A stretch of DNA of 52,485 bases from [Mycobacterium] crassicus (GCF_020181615.1 NZ_CP084029.1:4425142-4477626); one strand, 5' to 3'. Positions 17,542-25,737 are shown, numbered from the stretch's first letter. Notes: a model not told the origin generated them from the sequence alone. Program-made: numbers and translations.

Positions 17542-18957
17542 ATGAGCATACCGACAGCCAGGACGCGCCATCGCGTCGTCGTCATCGGGAGCGGATTCGG
17601 CGGGCTGACCGCGGCCAAGGTCTTGAAGCGGGCCGACGTCGATGTCACCCTGATCTCGAAGACGAACAGCCATTTGTTTCAGCCACTGCTCTACCAGGTG
17701 GCCGCTGGGATTTTGTCCGAGGGCGAGATCGCCCCCACCACCCGTCTGGTGCTGCGTAAGCAGAAGAATGTTCGGGTGTTGTTGGGCGACGTCGAGGCGA
17801 TCGACCTGACCGCGCAGACAGTGACATCGAAATTGATCGACATGCACACGGTGACACCGTTCGACAGTCTCATCGTCGCCGCCGGCGCCCAGCAGTCCTA
17901 CTTCGGCAACGATCAGTTCGCCACCTTCGCGCCGGGCATGAAGTCGATCGACGACGCCCTGGAGTTGCGCGGCCGGATCCTGGGTTCGTTCGAGGCGGCC
18001 GAGCTCACCACCGACCAAGTCGAGCGGGACCGCCGCCTGACGTTTGTCGTGGTCGGCGCCGGGCCGACCGGAGTGGAGTTGGCGGGCCAGATCGCTGAAC
18101 TCTCAACGCGGACGCTGGCTGGGGCATATCGGACCATCAAGCCGACCGACTGCCGGGTGATTCTGCTGGACGCCGCGCCCGCGGTGTTGTCGCCGATGGG
18201 CGAGAATCTGGGCCGCAAGGCCCAGCGCCGGCTGGAGAAGATGGGCGTCGAGGTCCAACTCAGCGCGATGGTCACCAACGTCGACTACTGGGGCATCACC
18301 GTTCAAGACACAGACGGCAGCGAACGCCGCATTCCCTGCGCATGCAAGATGTGGGCGGCCGGCATTCAGGCCAGCCCGCTCGGCAAGATGATCGCCGAGC
18401 AATCCGATGGAACCGAAACTGACCGAGCGGGAAGGGTTCTGGTGGAACCCGACCTTACCGTCAAAGGGCACCCACACGTCTTCGTCGTCGGCGATCTGAT
18501 GGCGGTTCCCGGCGTTCCTGGCATGGCGCAGGGTGCGATCCAGGGAGCGACCTATGCGGCCAAGACGATCAAGCGTTCGCTCAAGGGCCACGACGATCCG
18601 GCTCGCCGCAAGGCGTTCAAGTACTTCGACAAGGGCAGTATGGCCACGGTGTCGCGGTTCAGCGCCGTGGCCAAGGTCCGCAAACTGGAGTTCAGCGGCT
18701 TCATCGCATGGCTGGCCTGGCTGGTGCTGCACCTGTACTACCTGGTCGGTTACAAAAACCGATTGACCACGATCATCGCCTGGCTGATCGCCTTTGCCGG
18801 CCGCGGTCGTGACCAGATGGCCATAACCAGCCAGATGATCTATGCCAGGGTGATATTGACCAAGGCGGGCCCGCACGCGCAGGGAGCCCTTGCGGCATTC
18901 GAACGCGCCGAACACCGCGAGCAAGCCGAAGCAACCGGACGCCCCGGCACGGGGTAG
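17542..18957 (+). CDS. ndh: Type II NADH:quinone oxidoreductase (NDH-2)
   Basis: A single-subunit, non-proton-pumping NADH dehydrogenase that passes electrons to menaquinone. It has the FAD motif VIGSGFGGLTAAKVL, the quinone-site segment LFQPLLYQVAAG, the NADH motif VVGAGPTGVELAGQIAEL and the second FAD motif VFVVGDLMAVPGVPGMAQGA. A C-terminal membrane-anchoring region (FIAWLAWLVLHLYYLVGYKNR) follows. About 471 residues, similar to mycobacterial Ndh. ATG 17542 is preferred over TTG 17539 because AGGGAAGG is better spaced. Mycobacteria normally keep ndh elsewhere, so this is probably an additional copy in the aromatic block. Confidence 0.9.
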   Translation: MSIPTARTRHRVVVIGSGFGGLTAAKVLKRADVDVTLISKTNSHLFQPLLYQVAAGILSEGEIAPTTRLVLRKQKNVRVLLGDVEAIDLTAQTVTSKLIDMHTVTPFDSLIVAAGAQQSYFGNDQFATFAPGMKSIDDALELRGRILGSFEAAELTTDQVERDRRLTFVVVGAGPTGVELAGQIAELSTRTLAGAYRTIKPTDCRVILLDAAPAVLSPMGENLGRKAQRRLEKMGVEVQLSAMVTNVDYWGITVQDTDGSERRIPCACKMWAAGIQASPLGKMIAEQSDGTETDRAGRVLVEPDLTVKGHPHVFVVGDLMAVPGVPGMAQGAIQGATYAAKTIKRSLKGHDDPARRKAFKYFDKGSMATVSRFSAVAKVRKLEFSGFIAWLAWLVLHLYYLVGYKNRLTTIIAWLIAFAGRGRDQMAITSQMIYARVILTKAGPHAQGALAAFERAEHREQAEATGRPGTG

Positions 18958-18982
18958 CGGCGGGCGTCGCCCGAGTTCCGGT

Positions 18983-18999
18983 GTTCCACTACACGGAAC
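18983..18999. promoter_or_regulatory. IclR-type operator candidate, site B (GTTCC-N7-GGAAC)
   Basis: GTTCCACTACACGGAAC lies in the 118-bp gap before the tautomerase gene at 19076. It shares outer arms, spacing and the CACGGAAC right half with the site at 35527. It probably controls the tautomerase-dehydrogenase-phasin operon. Confidence 0.65.
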
Positions 19000-19075
19000 A
19001 AACAACACCGCCGGTTCGAGCCGCGACATATGGTCGGTTGCAGTTGTGCTCGTCATCGAACAGGAAGGCGTGGAT

Positions 19076-19309
19076 ATGCCGCTGGTCGAGGTCACTCTCA
19101 CCGAAGGGCGCACCGCCGAACAGATCCGGACTCTGATTCACGAACTGACCGGCGCGGTGGAGCGGGCAGTTTCCGCCCCGGCCGCCAATATCCGGGTGGT
19201 GGTCCGTGAAGTACCCCCAACGCACTGGGCCGCCGGCGACGTCACCATCGCAGAGCGGCGCGAACGCCAGGCCCGAGCAACGGACACGCCTGGCCCCACC
19301 GATTCGTAA
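19076..19309 (+). CDS. 4-oxalocrotonate tautomerase family protein
   Basis: A 77-residue tautomerase with Pro directly after the initiator Met (MPLVEVTLTEGRTAEQIRTL), the catalytic Pro1 of the family. The second half (NIRVVVREVPPTHWAAGD) matches the 4-OT strand carrying active-site Arg residues. The ATG at 19076 follows AGGAAGG. It ketonises 2-hydroxymuconate to 4-oxalocrotonate in the oxidative meta-cleavage branch. It is 11 bp upstream of the semialdehyde dehydrogenase that would form its substrate. The length is slightly above the usual 62 residues because of a polar C-terminal tail. Confidence 0.85.
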   Translation: MPLVEVTLTEGRTAEQIRTLIHELTGAVERAVSAPAANIRVVVREVPPTHWAAGDVTIAERRERQARATDTPGPTDS

Positions 19310-19320
19310 GGGAGCATGTC

Positions 19321-20760
19321 ATGACGGCGGCATCCTCGTTCGGCCACATCATCGATGGCGAAGAGATCGACTCCCTCGACGGTGCGACGTTCGACAGCGT
19401 CGACCCGTGGACACGTGAGCCGTGGGCGCAGGTCGCCTTGGGCGGCAAAGCCGACGCCGACCGCGCAGTAGCCGCGGCCCGCAAGGCTTTCGACGAGGGA
19501 CCGTGGCCGCGGATGGGGTTCAACGAACGCGGCGCGATCCTGCACCGGCTGGCCGATCTGATGGAGGAACACGCTGACGAACTCGGCCTGGCCGACACCC
19601 GGGACATGGGCAAACCGATCACCCAGTCGCGTGGCAACGACGTCCCGAGGTCGGCGCTGAACTTCCGGTTCTTCGCCGACCACGCCCGGATGTCGACCGC
19701 TGAGGTGTTGCCGATGGACAGCGGTCATCACACTTACAACACGTTCGCGCCGGCCGGCGTGGCCGCGGCGATCTCGCCGTGGAACTTCCCGTTGATGCAG
19801 GCGACCTGGAAGGTCGCACCGGCGTTGGCCTGGGGCAACACCGTGGTGCTCAAACCGGCCGAGGACACCCCGACCTCGGCGACCATGCTGGGTCGGCTGG
19901 CCAAGGAAGCCGGCATGCCGGCCGGTGTGCTCAACGTGGTGCACGGGTACGGCCCGGATTCCGCCGGCCAAGCACTCACCGATAATCCCGCGGTCGACCG
20001 GATCACCTTCACCGGCGATTCCGGCACCGGCCGCATCATCATGCGAGCCGCCGCGGCGAATCTGACCCCGGTGAGCATGGAACTGGGAGGCAAAGGCGCC
20101 AATGTCGTTTTCGCCGACGCCGATCTCGACAACGCCGTCGACTGGTCGATTCGTGCGATCTACACCAATACCGGTCAGGTCTGCCTTGCGGGCAGTCGGC
20201 TGTACGTGCAGCGCCCGATCTACGACGAGTTCCTGTCGCGCTTCGTCGCGGCGGCCGAGGCGATGGTCATCGGCGACCCGAAAGAGGAAGCCACACAGAT
20301 CGGTCCGCTGGTCTCCGAAGAGCACTACCGCAAGGTGAAGTCGTACGTCGATCTGGTGCCCAGCGAAGGCAAGATGATCACCGGCGGCCTGGGCGACGGT
20401 TGGGTGGTCAAACCGACGGCGGTGGTGGATATCGCTCCCGATGCCCGCTTGTGCCGCGAGGAGATTTTCGGCCCGGTCGTGGTCATCACCCCGTTCGACA
20501 CCGAGCGGGAGGCTGTCGAGCTGGCCAACGACACCCGGTACGGCCTCAATTCGATGCTGTTCACCGACAACCTGCACCGGGCACACCGAGTTGCCGGCTT
20601 GTTGAAGGGCGGCAGCGTGTGGGTCAACTGCTTCTTCATCCGCGACCTGCGCGCACCGTTCGGCGGGTCGGGCGATTCCGGGGTCGGTCGAGAGGGCGGC
20701 AATTTCAGCCGCGAGTTCTTCACCGAACCGAAGGCCGTCATCATGCAACTGGCCCCGTAA
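19321..20760 (+). CDS. 2-hydroxymuconate-semialdehyde-type aldehyde dehydrogenase, copy 1
   Basis: A 479-residue NAD-dependent aldehyde dehydrogenase with catalytic Cys288 in TNTGQVCLAG, general base Glu254 in SMELGGKGAN, and C-terminal RAPFGGSGDSGVGREGG. The last motif is typical of the hydroxymuconic-semialdehyde and HpaE-like group. It lies directly after the tautomerase and before a phasin-like gene, behind IclR-type site B. Likely substrate: a ring-fission semialdehyde such as 2-hydroxymuconate or 5-carboxymethyl-2-hydroxymuconate semialdehyde. It is distinct from the XylG-like enzyme at 23968, so the two may serve different ring-fission products. Confidence 0.87.
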   Translation: MTAASSFGHIIDGEEIDSLDGATFDSVDPWTREPWAQVALGGKADADRAVAAARKAFDEGPWPRMGFNERGAILHRLADLMEEHADELGLADTRDMGKPITQSRGNDVPRSALNFRFFADHARMSTAEVLPMDSGHHTYNTFAPAGVAAAISPWNFPLMQATWKVAPALAWGNTVVLKPAEDTPTSATMLGRLAKEAGMPAGVLNVVHGYGPDSAGQALTDNPAVDRITFTGDSGTGRIIMRAAAANLTPVSMELGGKGANVVFADADLDNAVDWSIRAIYTNTGQVCLAGSRLYVQRPIYDEFLSRFVAAAEAMVIGDPKEEATQIGPLVSEEHYRKVKSYVDLVPSEGKMITGGLGDGWVVKPTAVVDIAPDARLCREEIFGPVVVITPFDTEREAVELANDTRYGLNSMLFTDNLHRAHRVAGLLKGGSVWVNCFFIRDLRAPFGGSGDSGVGREGGNFSREFFTEPKAVIMQLAP

Positions 20761-20797
20761 TGACCATGGAGTACCAACAGCCGCGAGGAGGCTCATC

Positions 20798-21085
20798 ATG
20801 ACCGAAAAGGACACGGCATCAGCCGGTTCGGCTATACCGTCGTTCGAAGAGACCACTGATCGCATTCGCGCGATCAACGAGAAGATCCTCGAAGCCGGCA
20901 AGAGCGCCGGGAGCGCGTGGCTGGACGCGTACGAGAAATCGTTGACCAATCTGTTGGCCTTCGAGAATCAAGCCGCCGGGGCCAGTCAGTCGGACTGGAT
21001 TGCCGCCCTTGCCAAGGCCCACACCGATTTCGTCGCCAACATCACCAGCGCGTACACCCAGGCCGCACGTGAACTGTTGAAATGA
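20798..21085 (+). CDS. Phasin-like small protein, copy 1
   Basis: A 95-residue, largely helical amphipathic protein (FEETTDRIRAINEKILEAGK near the start, ending AYTQAARELLK). Similar to the proteins at 34247 and 35061. The pattern of a short polar start, helix, AWLDAYEKSL, FENQAAG and FVANITSAY resembles phasins, which coat polyhydroxyalkanoate or lipid inclusions. The third gene of the tautomerase operon, with GAGGAGG at 20785. Its stop is only 4 bp from the convergent gene at 21090. A lipid-droplet or granule role is inferred from resemblance; there is no PHA synthase in the window. Confidence 0.7.
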   Translation: MTEKDTASAGSAIPSFEETTDRIRAINEKILEAGKSAGSAWLDAYEKSLTNLLAFENQAAGASQSDWIAALAKAHTDFVANITSAYTQAARELLK

Positions 21086-21089
21086 CGGG

Positions 21090-21911
21090 CTAATCCCCGT
21101 GTTCGGTGAGCAGGGCAAGCGCGTCGGCCACACTCAGATCATCGCGATCTTTGGCCGGAGCCCAACGCTCGAGCGCCGAGGCGACACCGAGCGCCAGACC
21201 GGCGGGTAACCCGGAGCCCTGCAGGGTGTCGGCGATCTCGCGCATCTCCGGTGCCCACCGCCAGGCCTTGGCGGCCACCTCGGGAAACTGGTCGACGTCG
21301 GCCAGTGGCAGGCTACGCAGCAGATCCGCTTCGCGCGTGAGGAATTCGTCGACACCATGCACGCCGGCCAGAGCGTGCGCGACGGCGGCCAGTACCCGGC
21401 TGGCCTTCTGATAGGACGCATAGGCCATCTTGAGCGCGGAGGCGCGCCCGATCCCGCCGGGCAGCACGACCACCTCCAGGGCGGTGCCGTCGAACAGGTC
21501 GGGTATCCGGTCGGCATCACCGGACAGGTACAGCCGGGTGGTGCCCCAGCGGTCCGGCGGCTCTCCGATGATGCCGCCGTCCACCACCCACGCTCCGGGC
21601 AACAGCGCGGCGATACGGTGCATACGGGTCGGGGCAATGGCGTTCGCGTCGACGTACACGCCTGTGTATCCGGCAACCGCGCGCGCCACGTCTTCGGCAT
21701 GTGCCGGCGGGCAGATCGACAACACGACATCTGTGCCATCCAGGGCAGTTGCCAAGTCGGCGTGCTCCTCGAGTCCGGCGTCACGCGCGCGCTGCCGGGT
21801 GGCAGCACTGCGACCCCCGCCGACCCATCGCACCGTCGCGCCGCCGGCGACGGCCTGCCGACCGACCTCGGCGCCCATTCGTCCCGGGTGCAACAACGTC
21901 ACAATGTTCAT
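21090..21911 (-). CDS. NAD(P)-binding 6-phosphogluconate-dehydrogenase-like oxidoreductase (DUF1932 type)
   Basis: A 273-residue Rossmann protein. The N-terminus has a modified dinucleotide-binding motif (VTLLHPGRMGAEVGRQA) with an NADP-like Arg after the second strand (VGGGRSAATRQRA). A beta-hydroxyacid-dehydrogenase-like middle (LSICPPAHAEDVAR; VVDGGIIGEPP) is followed by the helical DUF1932-like C-terminal domain (ALKMAYASYQKASRVLAA). It probably reduces or oxidises a hydroxy acid or imine; the substrate is unknown. Downstream of, and co-oriented with, the alternative-oxidase-like gene across a 76-bp gap. A 9-of-10 match to the IclR motif overlaps its start codon, which may be chance. Confidence 0.75.
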   Translation of the reverse strand: MNIVTLLHPGRMGAEVGRQAVAGGATVRWVGGGRSAATRQRARDAGLEEHADLATALDGTDVVLSICPPAHAEDVARAVAGYTGVYVDANAIAPTRMHRIAALLPGAWVVDGGIIGEPPDRWGTTRLYLSGDADRIPDLFDGTALEVVVLPGGIGRASALKMAYASYQKASRVLAAVAHALAGVHGVDEFLTREADLLRSLPLADVDQFPEVAAKAWRWAPEMREIADTLQGSGLPAGLALGVASALERWAPAKDRDDLSVADALALLTEHGD

Positions 21912-21987
21912 CGGCTCGGAACACTGATGCGTAGTCGATCGGGAGTTGGCGCTGACGCGCGAGTCGCGGTCGCGCCGGCCAGCGCCA

Positions 21988-22683
21988 CTATAGGAACCGT
22001 GGTCGTGTCATCGCGGCTTCGCTGGACTGTCTGTGGACCCGCTCGTCGTGTCCGATTTGACGGAACAGGTCGGCAAGAGAGGCGAAGGCGCCGTAGTCAC
22101 CGGCAAAACTCGACTCGAAGGGTTCATTCTCCCATTCAGGATGTTCCGCGACGAGGGTCATGTATTCGTGTTCGGCGTGGTCTTCGAAGTCGGCGTTGAG
22201 TCGGTGGGACCACGACGGCCGCACGACGAACAGCAGCCAGGACACTTGGTAGTAGACGAACGCGATCGCCTGCGGGATCCAGTAGTACTTGATGCGCGCC
22301 TCGGTCACCCCGCTGCGGCCGATCAGTTCCTCGAGAATCAACAGGTGCCATTGCTCGTTGTCCTGCTGCGCACGCGACTCAGCCACCCGATCGTAGATGC
22401 GGCGCGCAAAGTCGGTGCGCCCGTGCATGTGGGTGATGGCGATATAGGCCACTTGCTCCCAGGACTGGTAGGGAACTCGTGCCACCAGTTCGAGCACCTT
22501 GAACTTGCTCAGCGTCCTGCGCCTGCCATAGAGCGTGTCCAGGGTGAAGAAGAGTATGCGGGCCAATATCCCATAGCGGCGGCGGGGGCTGGCCAGCGTT
22601 TCATGTTGGGCTCGAACAAGAGCGGCGTGACCCAGGTGGGGTGGCTGCGCGGAGTGGTCGATCTCGAACGCACGGTCCGTCAT
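21988..22683 (-). CDS. Alternative-oxidase-like diiron protein
   Basis: About 231 residues that I align by eye to alternative oxidase (AOX). LELVARVP corresponds to AOX LETVAGVP, DNEQWHLLILEEL to ENERMHL, QAIAFVYYQ..VRPSWSHR to the QAI..SP..HR membrane-facing segment, FEDHAEHEY to LEEEAVxxY, and HDERVHRQ to ADEAxHR. From ATG 22683 all six expected iron ligands are present: Glu65, Glu110, His113, Glu167, Glu214, His217. AOX enzymes are monotopic quinol oxidases reducing O2 to water without proton pumping. The start 22683 fits GGGGAGGAG better than ATG 22689. Alternative readings are another carboxylate-diiron oxygenase of the same fold. Divergent from the dmpH-like gene, with IclR-type site G 90 bp upstream. 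Confidence 0.75.
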   Translation of the reverse strand: MTDRAFEIDHSAQPPHLGHAALVRAQHETLASPRRRYGILARILFFTLDTLYGRRRTLSKFKVLELVARVPYQSWEQVAYIAITHMHGRTDFARRIYDRVAESRAQQDNEQWHLLILEELIGRSGVTEARIKYYWIPQAIAFVYYQVSWLLFVVRPSWSHRLNADFEDHAEHEYMTLVAEHPEWENEPFESSFAGDYGAFASLADLFRQIGHDERVHRQSSEAAMTRPRFL

Positions 22684-22773
22684 GGCCATCTCCTCCCCGT
22701 CAAGCGGTTGGCGTCCGGCGCCTATCGGGCATCGTCCGCAGGCTATTCGGGTAGCGGCGGGGACGCGAGCACT

Positions 22774-22790
22774 GTTCCGTCGATGGGAAC
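22774..22790. promoter_or_regulatory. IclR-type operator candidate, site G (GTTCC-N7-GGAAC)
   Basis: GTTCCGTCGATGGGAAC lies in the 453-bp divergent gap between the AOX-like gene (start 22683) and the dmpH-like gene (start 23137). Perfect outer arms and standard spacing. The rest of this gap holds a weaker site at 23050-23066 and no gene I can support. Confidence 0.6.
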
Positions 22791-23049
22791 GCGCGATACC
22801 GGCGGCGTTGAGGCGGGGCTACGGCAACGCTGTCCTGCCGAGGGCGCCCCAGCCTGTCCGCTACCGAGTCATTGGTTGCTGGGAGGCCCCTTCCTTGTCG
22901 ACCGATTACCGGCTGTCGGCGTCGACCAGCTCCCTGCCGCAGTCGAATTGCTGCTGGCCGAGACCATGCGCGGCTGACGGGGAGCCCGGCGGTGCCGGCG
23001 ACGTCAGTGCTCGCTGCCGCACAACTACCAAAAACCGCAGCTGCCACTT

Positions 23050-23066
23050 GTTCCGATAGGAGGAAT
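23050..23066. promoter_or_regulatory. Weak IclR-type operator candidate, site F (9 of 10 arm bases)
   Basis: GTTCCGATAGGAGGAAT differs from GTTCC-N7-GGAAC only in the last base and lies 70 bp upstream of the dmpH-like gene. A single-mismatch match is expected about once per window by chance, so the support is mainly positional. Confidence 0.35.
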
Positions 23067-23136
23067 GACAGCCGGTGAGTGGCGGCCGGTGGCCTTAGGT
23101 TGGGGTGAGCCGTACCACGCCAGCTGAGGAGGATTT

Positions 23137-23922
23137 GTGGCCAAGTGGGATGAAGCGAGTGTTGCCGCCGAATTGCTCGCCTGCGAGGCGGAGCGCCGTG
23201 ATCGCGAACCATTTACCGACGAATGGCCGGAGCTCGACGTCGATACCGGCTATCGCATCCAGGATGCGAACCTGGCCAAGCGGTTGGCCCGGGGCGAGAA
23301 GCTGGTGGGCGTGAAGCTGGGTCTGACCAGTGCGGCCAAGCAGAAGCGGATGGGTGTGTACGCCCCATTCGTCGCGTGGCTCACCGACGACATGATCCTC
23401 GACGAGGGCGCCCCGGTGCCGCAGGCCAAGCTGATCCACCCGCGGATCGAGCCGGAGATCATTTTCGTGATGAAGGACCGGCTGGCAGGCCCGGGTGTCA
23501 CCCGCGAATCGGCGATGGCCGCCGTCGAGACGGTCTCGGCCGGTGCCGAGGTGATCGATTCCCGGTACAAGAACTTCCGCTTCCGTGCCGGTGATGTGGT
23601 CGCCGACAACGCATCCAGCGGGGCGTGGGCGACCGGCTCGGTAGTGGTCAAGCCCGAAGACATCGATCTGCTGAATGAGAAGGTCGAGGTCTACGTCGAC
23701 GGCAAGCTCGAGCACACCGGCACCGGCGCCGACGTGCAGGGGCACCCCGGCGAGGCGCTGGCGCTGGCCGCCAACGACCTGGCCCGCCGTGGGTTGGCCA
23801 TCGAGGCCGGCCAGATCGTGCTGACCGGCGGTATCACCGACGCGGTCTTCGCCCCGCCGGGGTCGACGGTGACCTGCAAGTTCTCCACCCTGGGCGAGGT
23901 AACCATCGAAGGCGGCAAGTGA
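23137..23922 (+). CDS. 4-oxalocrotonate decarboxylase / 2-oxo-acid hydratase family protein, copy 1
   Basis: A 261-residue member of the hydratase/decarboxylase family that acts on meta-cleavage intermediates using Mg2+ or Mn2+. LIHPRIEPEIIFVMK, VIDSRYKNFRFRAGDVVADN and GIVLTGGI-like C-terminal sequence fit the XylI/DmpH decarboxylase subgroup (DSRYxNFxF) better than the hydratase subgroup (DSRxxDWKIK). GTG 23137 follows GAGGAGG. It precedes the XylG-like dehydrogenase at 23968, so dehydrogenase and decarboxylase of the oxidative branch are together; the tautomerase is 4 kb away at 19076. A second decarboxylase is at 40763. Confidence 0.82.
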   Translation: MAKWDEASVAAELLACEAERRDREPFTDEWPELDVDTGYRIQDANLAKRLARGEKLVGVKLGLTSAAKQKRMGVYAPFVAWLTDDMILDEGAPVPQAKLIHPRIEPEIIFVMKDRLAGPGVTRESAMAAVETVSAGAEVIDSRYKNFRFRAGDVVADNASSGAWATGSVVVKPEDIDLLNEKVEVYVDGKLEHTGTGADVQGHPGEALALAANDLARRGLAIEAGQIVLTGGITDAVFAPPGSTVTCKFSTLGEVTIEGGK

Positions 23923-23967
23923 TGCCGTGCAGCGAGGCGATTAGCAGCGAGAAGGGAAGTTAGCAAA

Positions 23968-25443
23968 GTGCACGAGCACAAGGAGATCAAAGTTCGGCAG
24001 CTGCCGAATTTCATCAACGGCAAGTTCGTCGAGACCGGGAATACATTCGACGTCTTGTACCCGATCACCGGTGAGGTCACCGCCCAGGCGCACGCCGCGG
24101 GCAAGGCCGAGGTGGACGCGGCGGTCGCGGCCGCCCAGGCGGCCCTGCACGGCCCGTGGGGCAAGATGTCGCAGGCGGAGCGCTCCAAGATGGTCCGTGC
24201 CATCGCCGACGGCGTCAACAGACGGTTCGACGAGTTCCTCGAAGTGGAGGTCCTCGACACCGGCAAGCCCTACTCGGTCGCCAGCCACGTCGACATCCCT
24301 CGGGGTGCGGCCAACTTCGAGACCTTCGCCGATGTGCTCCGCGAGAATCCCACCGAGGCATTTCGGATGGACACCCCGGACGGCCTGGGCGCGCTCAACT
24401 ACGGGATCCGCCATCCCCGCGGCGTTATCGGCATCATCTCGCCGTGGAACCTGCCGCTGCTGCTGATGACCTTTAAGGCCGGTCCGGCGCTGGCCTGCGG
24501 CAACACCGTGGTCGTCAAGCCGTCCGAGGTCACCCCCTCGTCCGCCACCCTGCTCGGCGAGGTCATGAACGAGGTCGGCGTGCCGGAAGGCGTCTACAAC
24601 GTCGTGCACGGGTACGGCGAGACCGGCGCGCTGATCACCTCGCACCCCGACGTCGACGGCGTCACCTTCACCGGTGAGACCGTGACCGGTTCGATCATCC
24701 TGAAAGCGATCGCCCCGACGCTGAAAGCCTCCTCGATGGAGATGGGCGGCAAGAACGCCGGCATCGTCTTCGAGGATGCCGACCTCGACCTGACCATCAA
24801 GGAACTGGGCCGGTCGTGCTTCCTCAACACCGGCCAGGTCTGCCTGGGCACCGAGCGGGTCTACGTCCACCAGTCGATCTTCGACAAGGTCGCCGACCGG
24901 CTGGTGGACTACGCCAAGAACGAGCTCAAGTACGGCTACCCCGATGAGGAGTCCACCAACTTCGGTCCGGTGGTCTCCGACGAGCACCGCGACAAGGTAC
25001 TGAGCTACTACAAGCTCGCCGAGGAAGAGGGCGCCGAGGTGCTGTACGGAGGCGGCGCGCCGACGTTCGGCGACGAGCGAGACGGCGGTTCCTGGGTGGA
25101 ACCCACCATCTGGAAAGGTCTCGCCCACGACAGCCGGGTGGTCACCGAGGAGATCTTCGGACCCGCCGTTGCGCTGATCCCCTTCACTGACGAGGACGAG
25201 GTGATCAAGCTCGCCAACGACACCGACTACGGTCTGGCGGCAACCTTCTTCAGCACCAACTCCTCCCGGGTGCACCGGGTCGCCCCGCAACTCGAGGCCG
25301 GAATCGTCTGGGTCAACAGCTGGTTCCTCCGCGACCTACGCACGGCCTTCGGCGGCATGAAACAGTCCGGCATCGGCCGCGAGGGCGGCGTGCACGGGCT
25401 GGAGTTCTACACCGAGATGTCCAACGTCTGCGTCAAGATCTGA
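23968..25443 (+). CDS. 2-hydroxymuconic semialdehyde dehydrogenase (XylG/DmpC-like)
   Basis: A 491-residue NAD-dependent aldehyde dehydrogenase that oxidises 2-hydroxymuconate semialdehyde, the product of catechol meta-cleavage. Catalytic Cys292 lies in LNTGQVCLG and Glu258 in SSMEMGGKNAG. The C-terminus ends FYTEMSNVCVKI, very similar to the characteristic DmpC/XylG ending. Starts at GTG 23968, 45 bp after the decarboxylase. Its 3' end abuts the benD remnant on the opposite strand. The similarity to the enzyme at 19321 is at family level, not that of a recent duplicate. Confidence 0.9.
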   Translation: MHEHKEIKVRQLPNFINGKFVETGNTFDVLYPITGEVTAQAHAAGKAEVDAAVAAAQAALHGPWGKMSQAERSKMVRAIADGVNRRFDEFLEVEVLDTGKPYSVASHVDIPRGAANFETFADVLRENPTEAFRMDTPDGLGALNYGIRHPRGVIGIISPWNLPLLLMTFKAGPALACGNTVVVKPSEVTPSSATLLGEVMNEVGVPEGVYNVVHGYGETGALITSHPDVDGVTFTGETVTGSIILKAIAPTLKASSMEMGGKNAGIVFEDADLDLTIKELGRSCFLNTGQVCLGTERVYVHQSIFDKVADRLVDYAKNELKYGYPDEESTNFGPVVSDEHRDKVLSYYKLAEEEGAEVLYGGGAPTFGDERDGGSWVEPTIWKGLAHDSRVVTEEIFGPAVALIPFTDEDEVIKLANDTDYGLAATFFSTNSSRVHRVAPQLEAGIVWVNSWFLRDLRTAFGGMKQSGIGREGGVHGLEFYTEMSNVCVKI

Positions 25444-25455
25444 AGCCGGCGCCCT

Positions 25456-25653
25456 CCAGCCCTGGTCTCCACCCGCGACCGAAAGCACGGTTCCGGTGAT
25501 GTACGACGCCTCGTCGGAGGCCAGGAAACAGATCGCGGCCGCCTGTTCGTCAAGCGTGCTGTAGCGCCTCATCAGTGACGATTCGATGGTCTGGTCGATG
25601 TGGGTCTGGAACCAGCCGCGCTCCAACTCGGTACGGGGTTCGGGGGTGCCGCG
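25456..25653 (-). pseudogene. C-terminal remnant of benzoate cis-diol dehydrogenase (BenD/XylL)
   Basis: The reverse strand encodes about 66 residues that read as the end of a BenD-type short-chain dehydrogenase: IDQTIESSLMRRYSTLDEQ then ICFLASDEASYITG and VAGGDQGW. The catalytic Tyr/Lys half and the Rossmann N-terminus are absent. The expected stop after the Gly-Gly-Asp-x-Gly tail is missing, and the frame continues into antisense of the dehydrogenase at 23968, ending at 25336. The 294-bp gap 25444-25737 holds nothing else I recognise. This is the scar of a lost benzoate-degradation gene. Confidence 0.7.
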
Positions 25654-25737
25654 ACCATCGTTGTCCCGGGCCCGCAAACGCGTCCCGTCAACGGATGTGA
25701 CCAACCGGTACCCCAACACAGACCGCTTGCTTGGTGC

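Noticed and set aside
19138..20949. 603-codon reverse-strand open frame
   Set aside because: Antisense to the aldehyde dehydrogenase at 19321, which has full catalytic motifs; the product has no recognisable domain and reflects high-GC codon bias.
21906..21922. GTTCATCGGCTCGGAAC as another IclR site
   Set aside because: 9 of 10 arm bases, but it overlaps the start codon of the gene at 21090-21911; about one such match is expected by chance.
23065..23127. 20-codon leader ORF before the dmpH-like gene
   Set aside because: AGGAGG is one base from the ATG and forms part of operator-like site F; no attenuator structure was seen.
22700..23212. 170-codon reverse-strand ORF in the AOX/dmpH intergenic region
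   Set aside because: Arg/Pro/Ala-rich translation with no domain; it overlaps the certain start of the gene at 23137.
25086..25100. GTTCC...GGAAC inside the XylG-like dehydrogenase
   Set aside because: The spacer is five bases instead of seven and it lies within coding sequence.
23941..25290. 449-codon reverse-strand frame
   Set aside because: Shadow of the XylG-like dehydrogenase; no domains.
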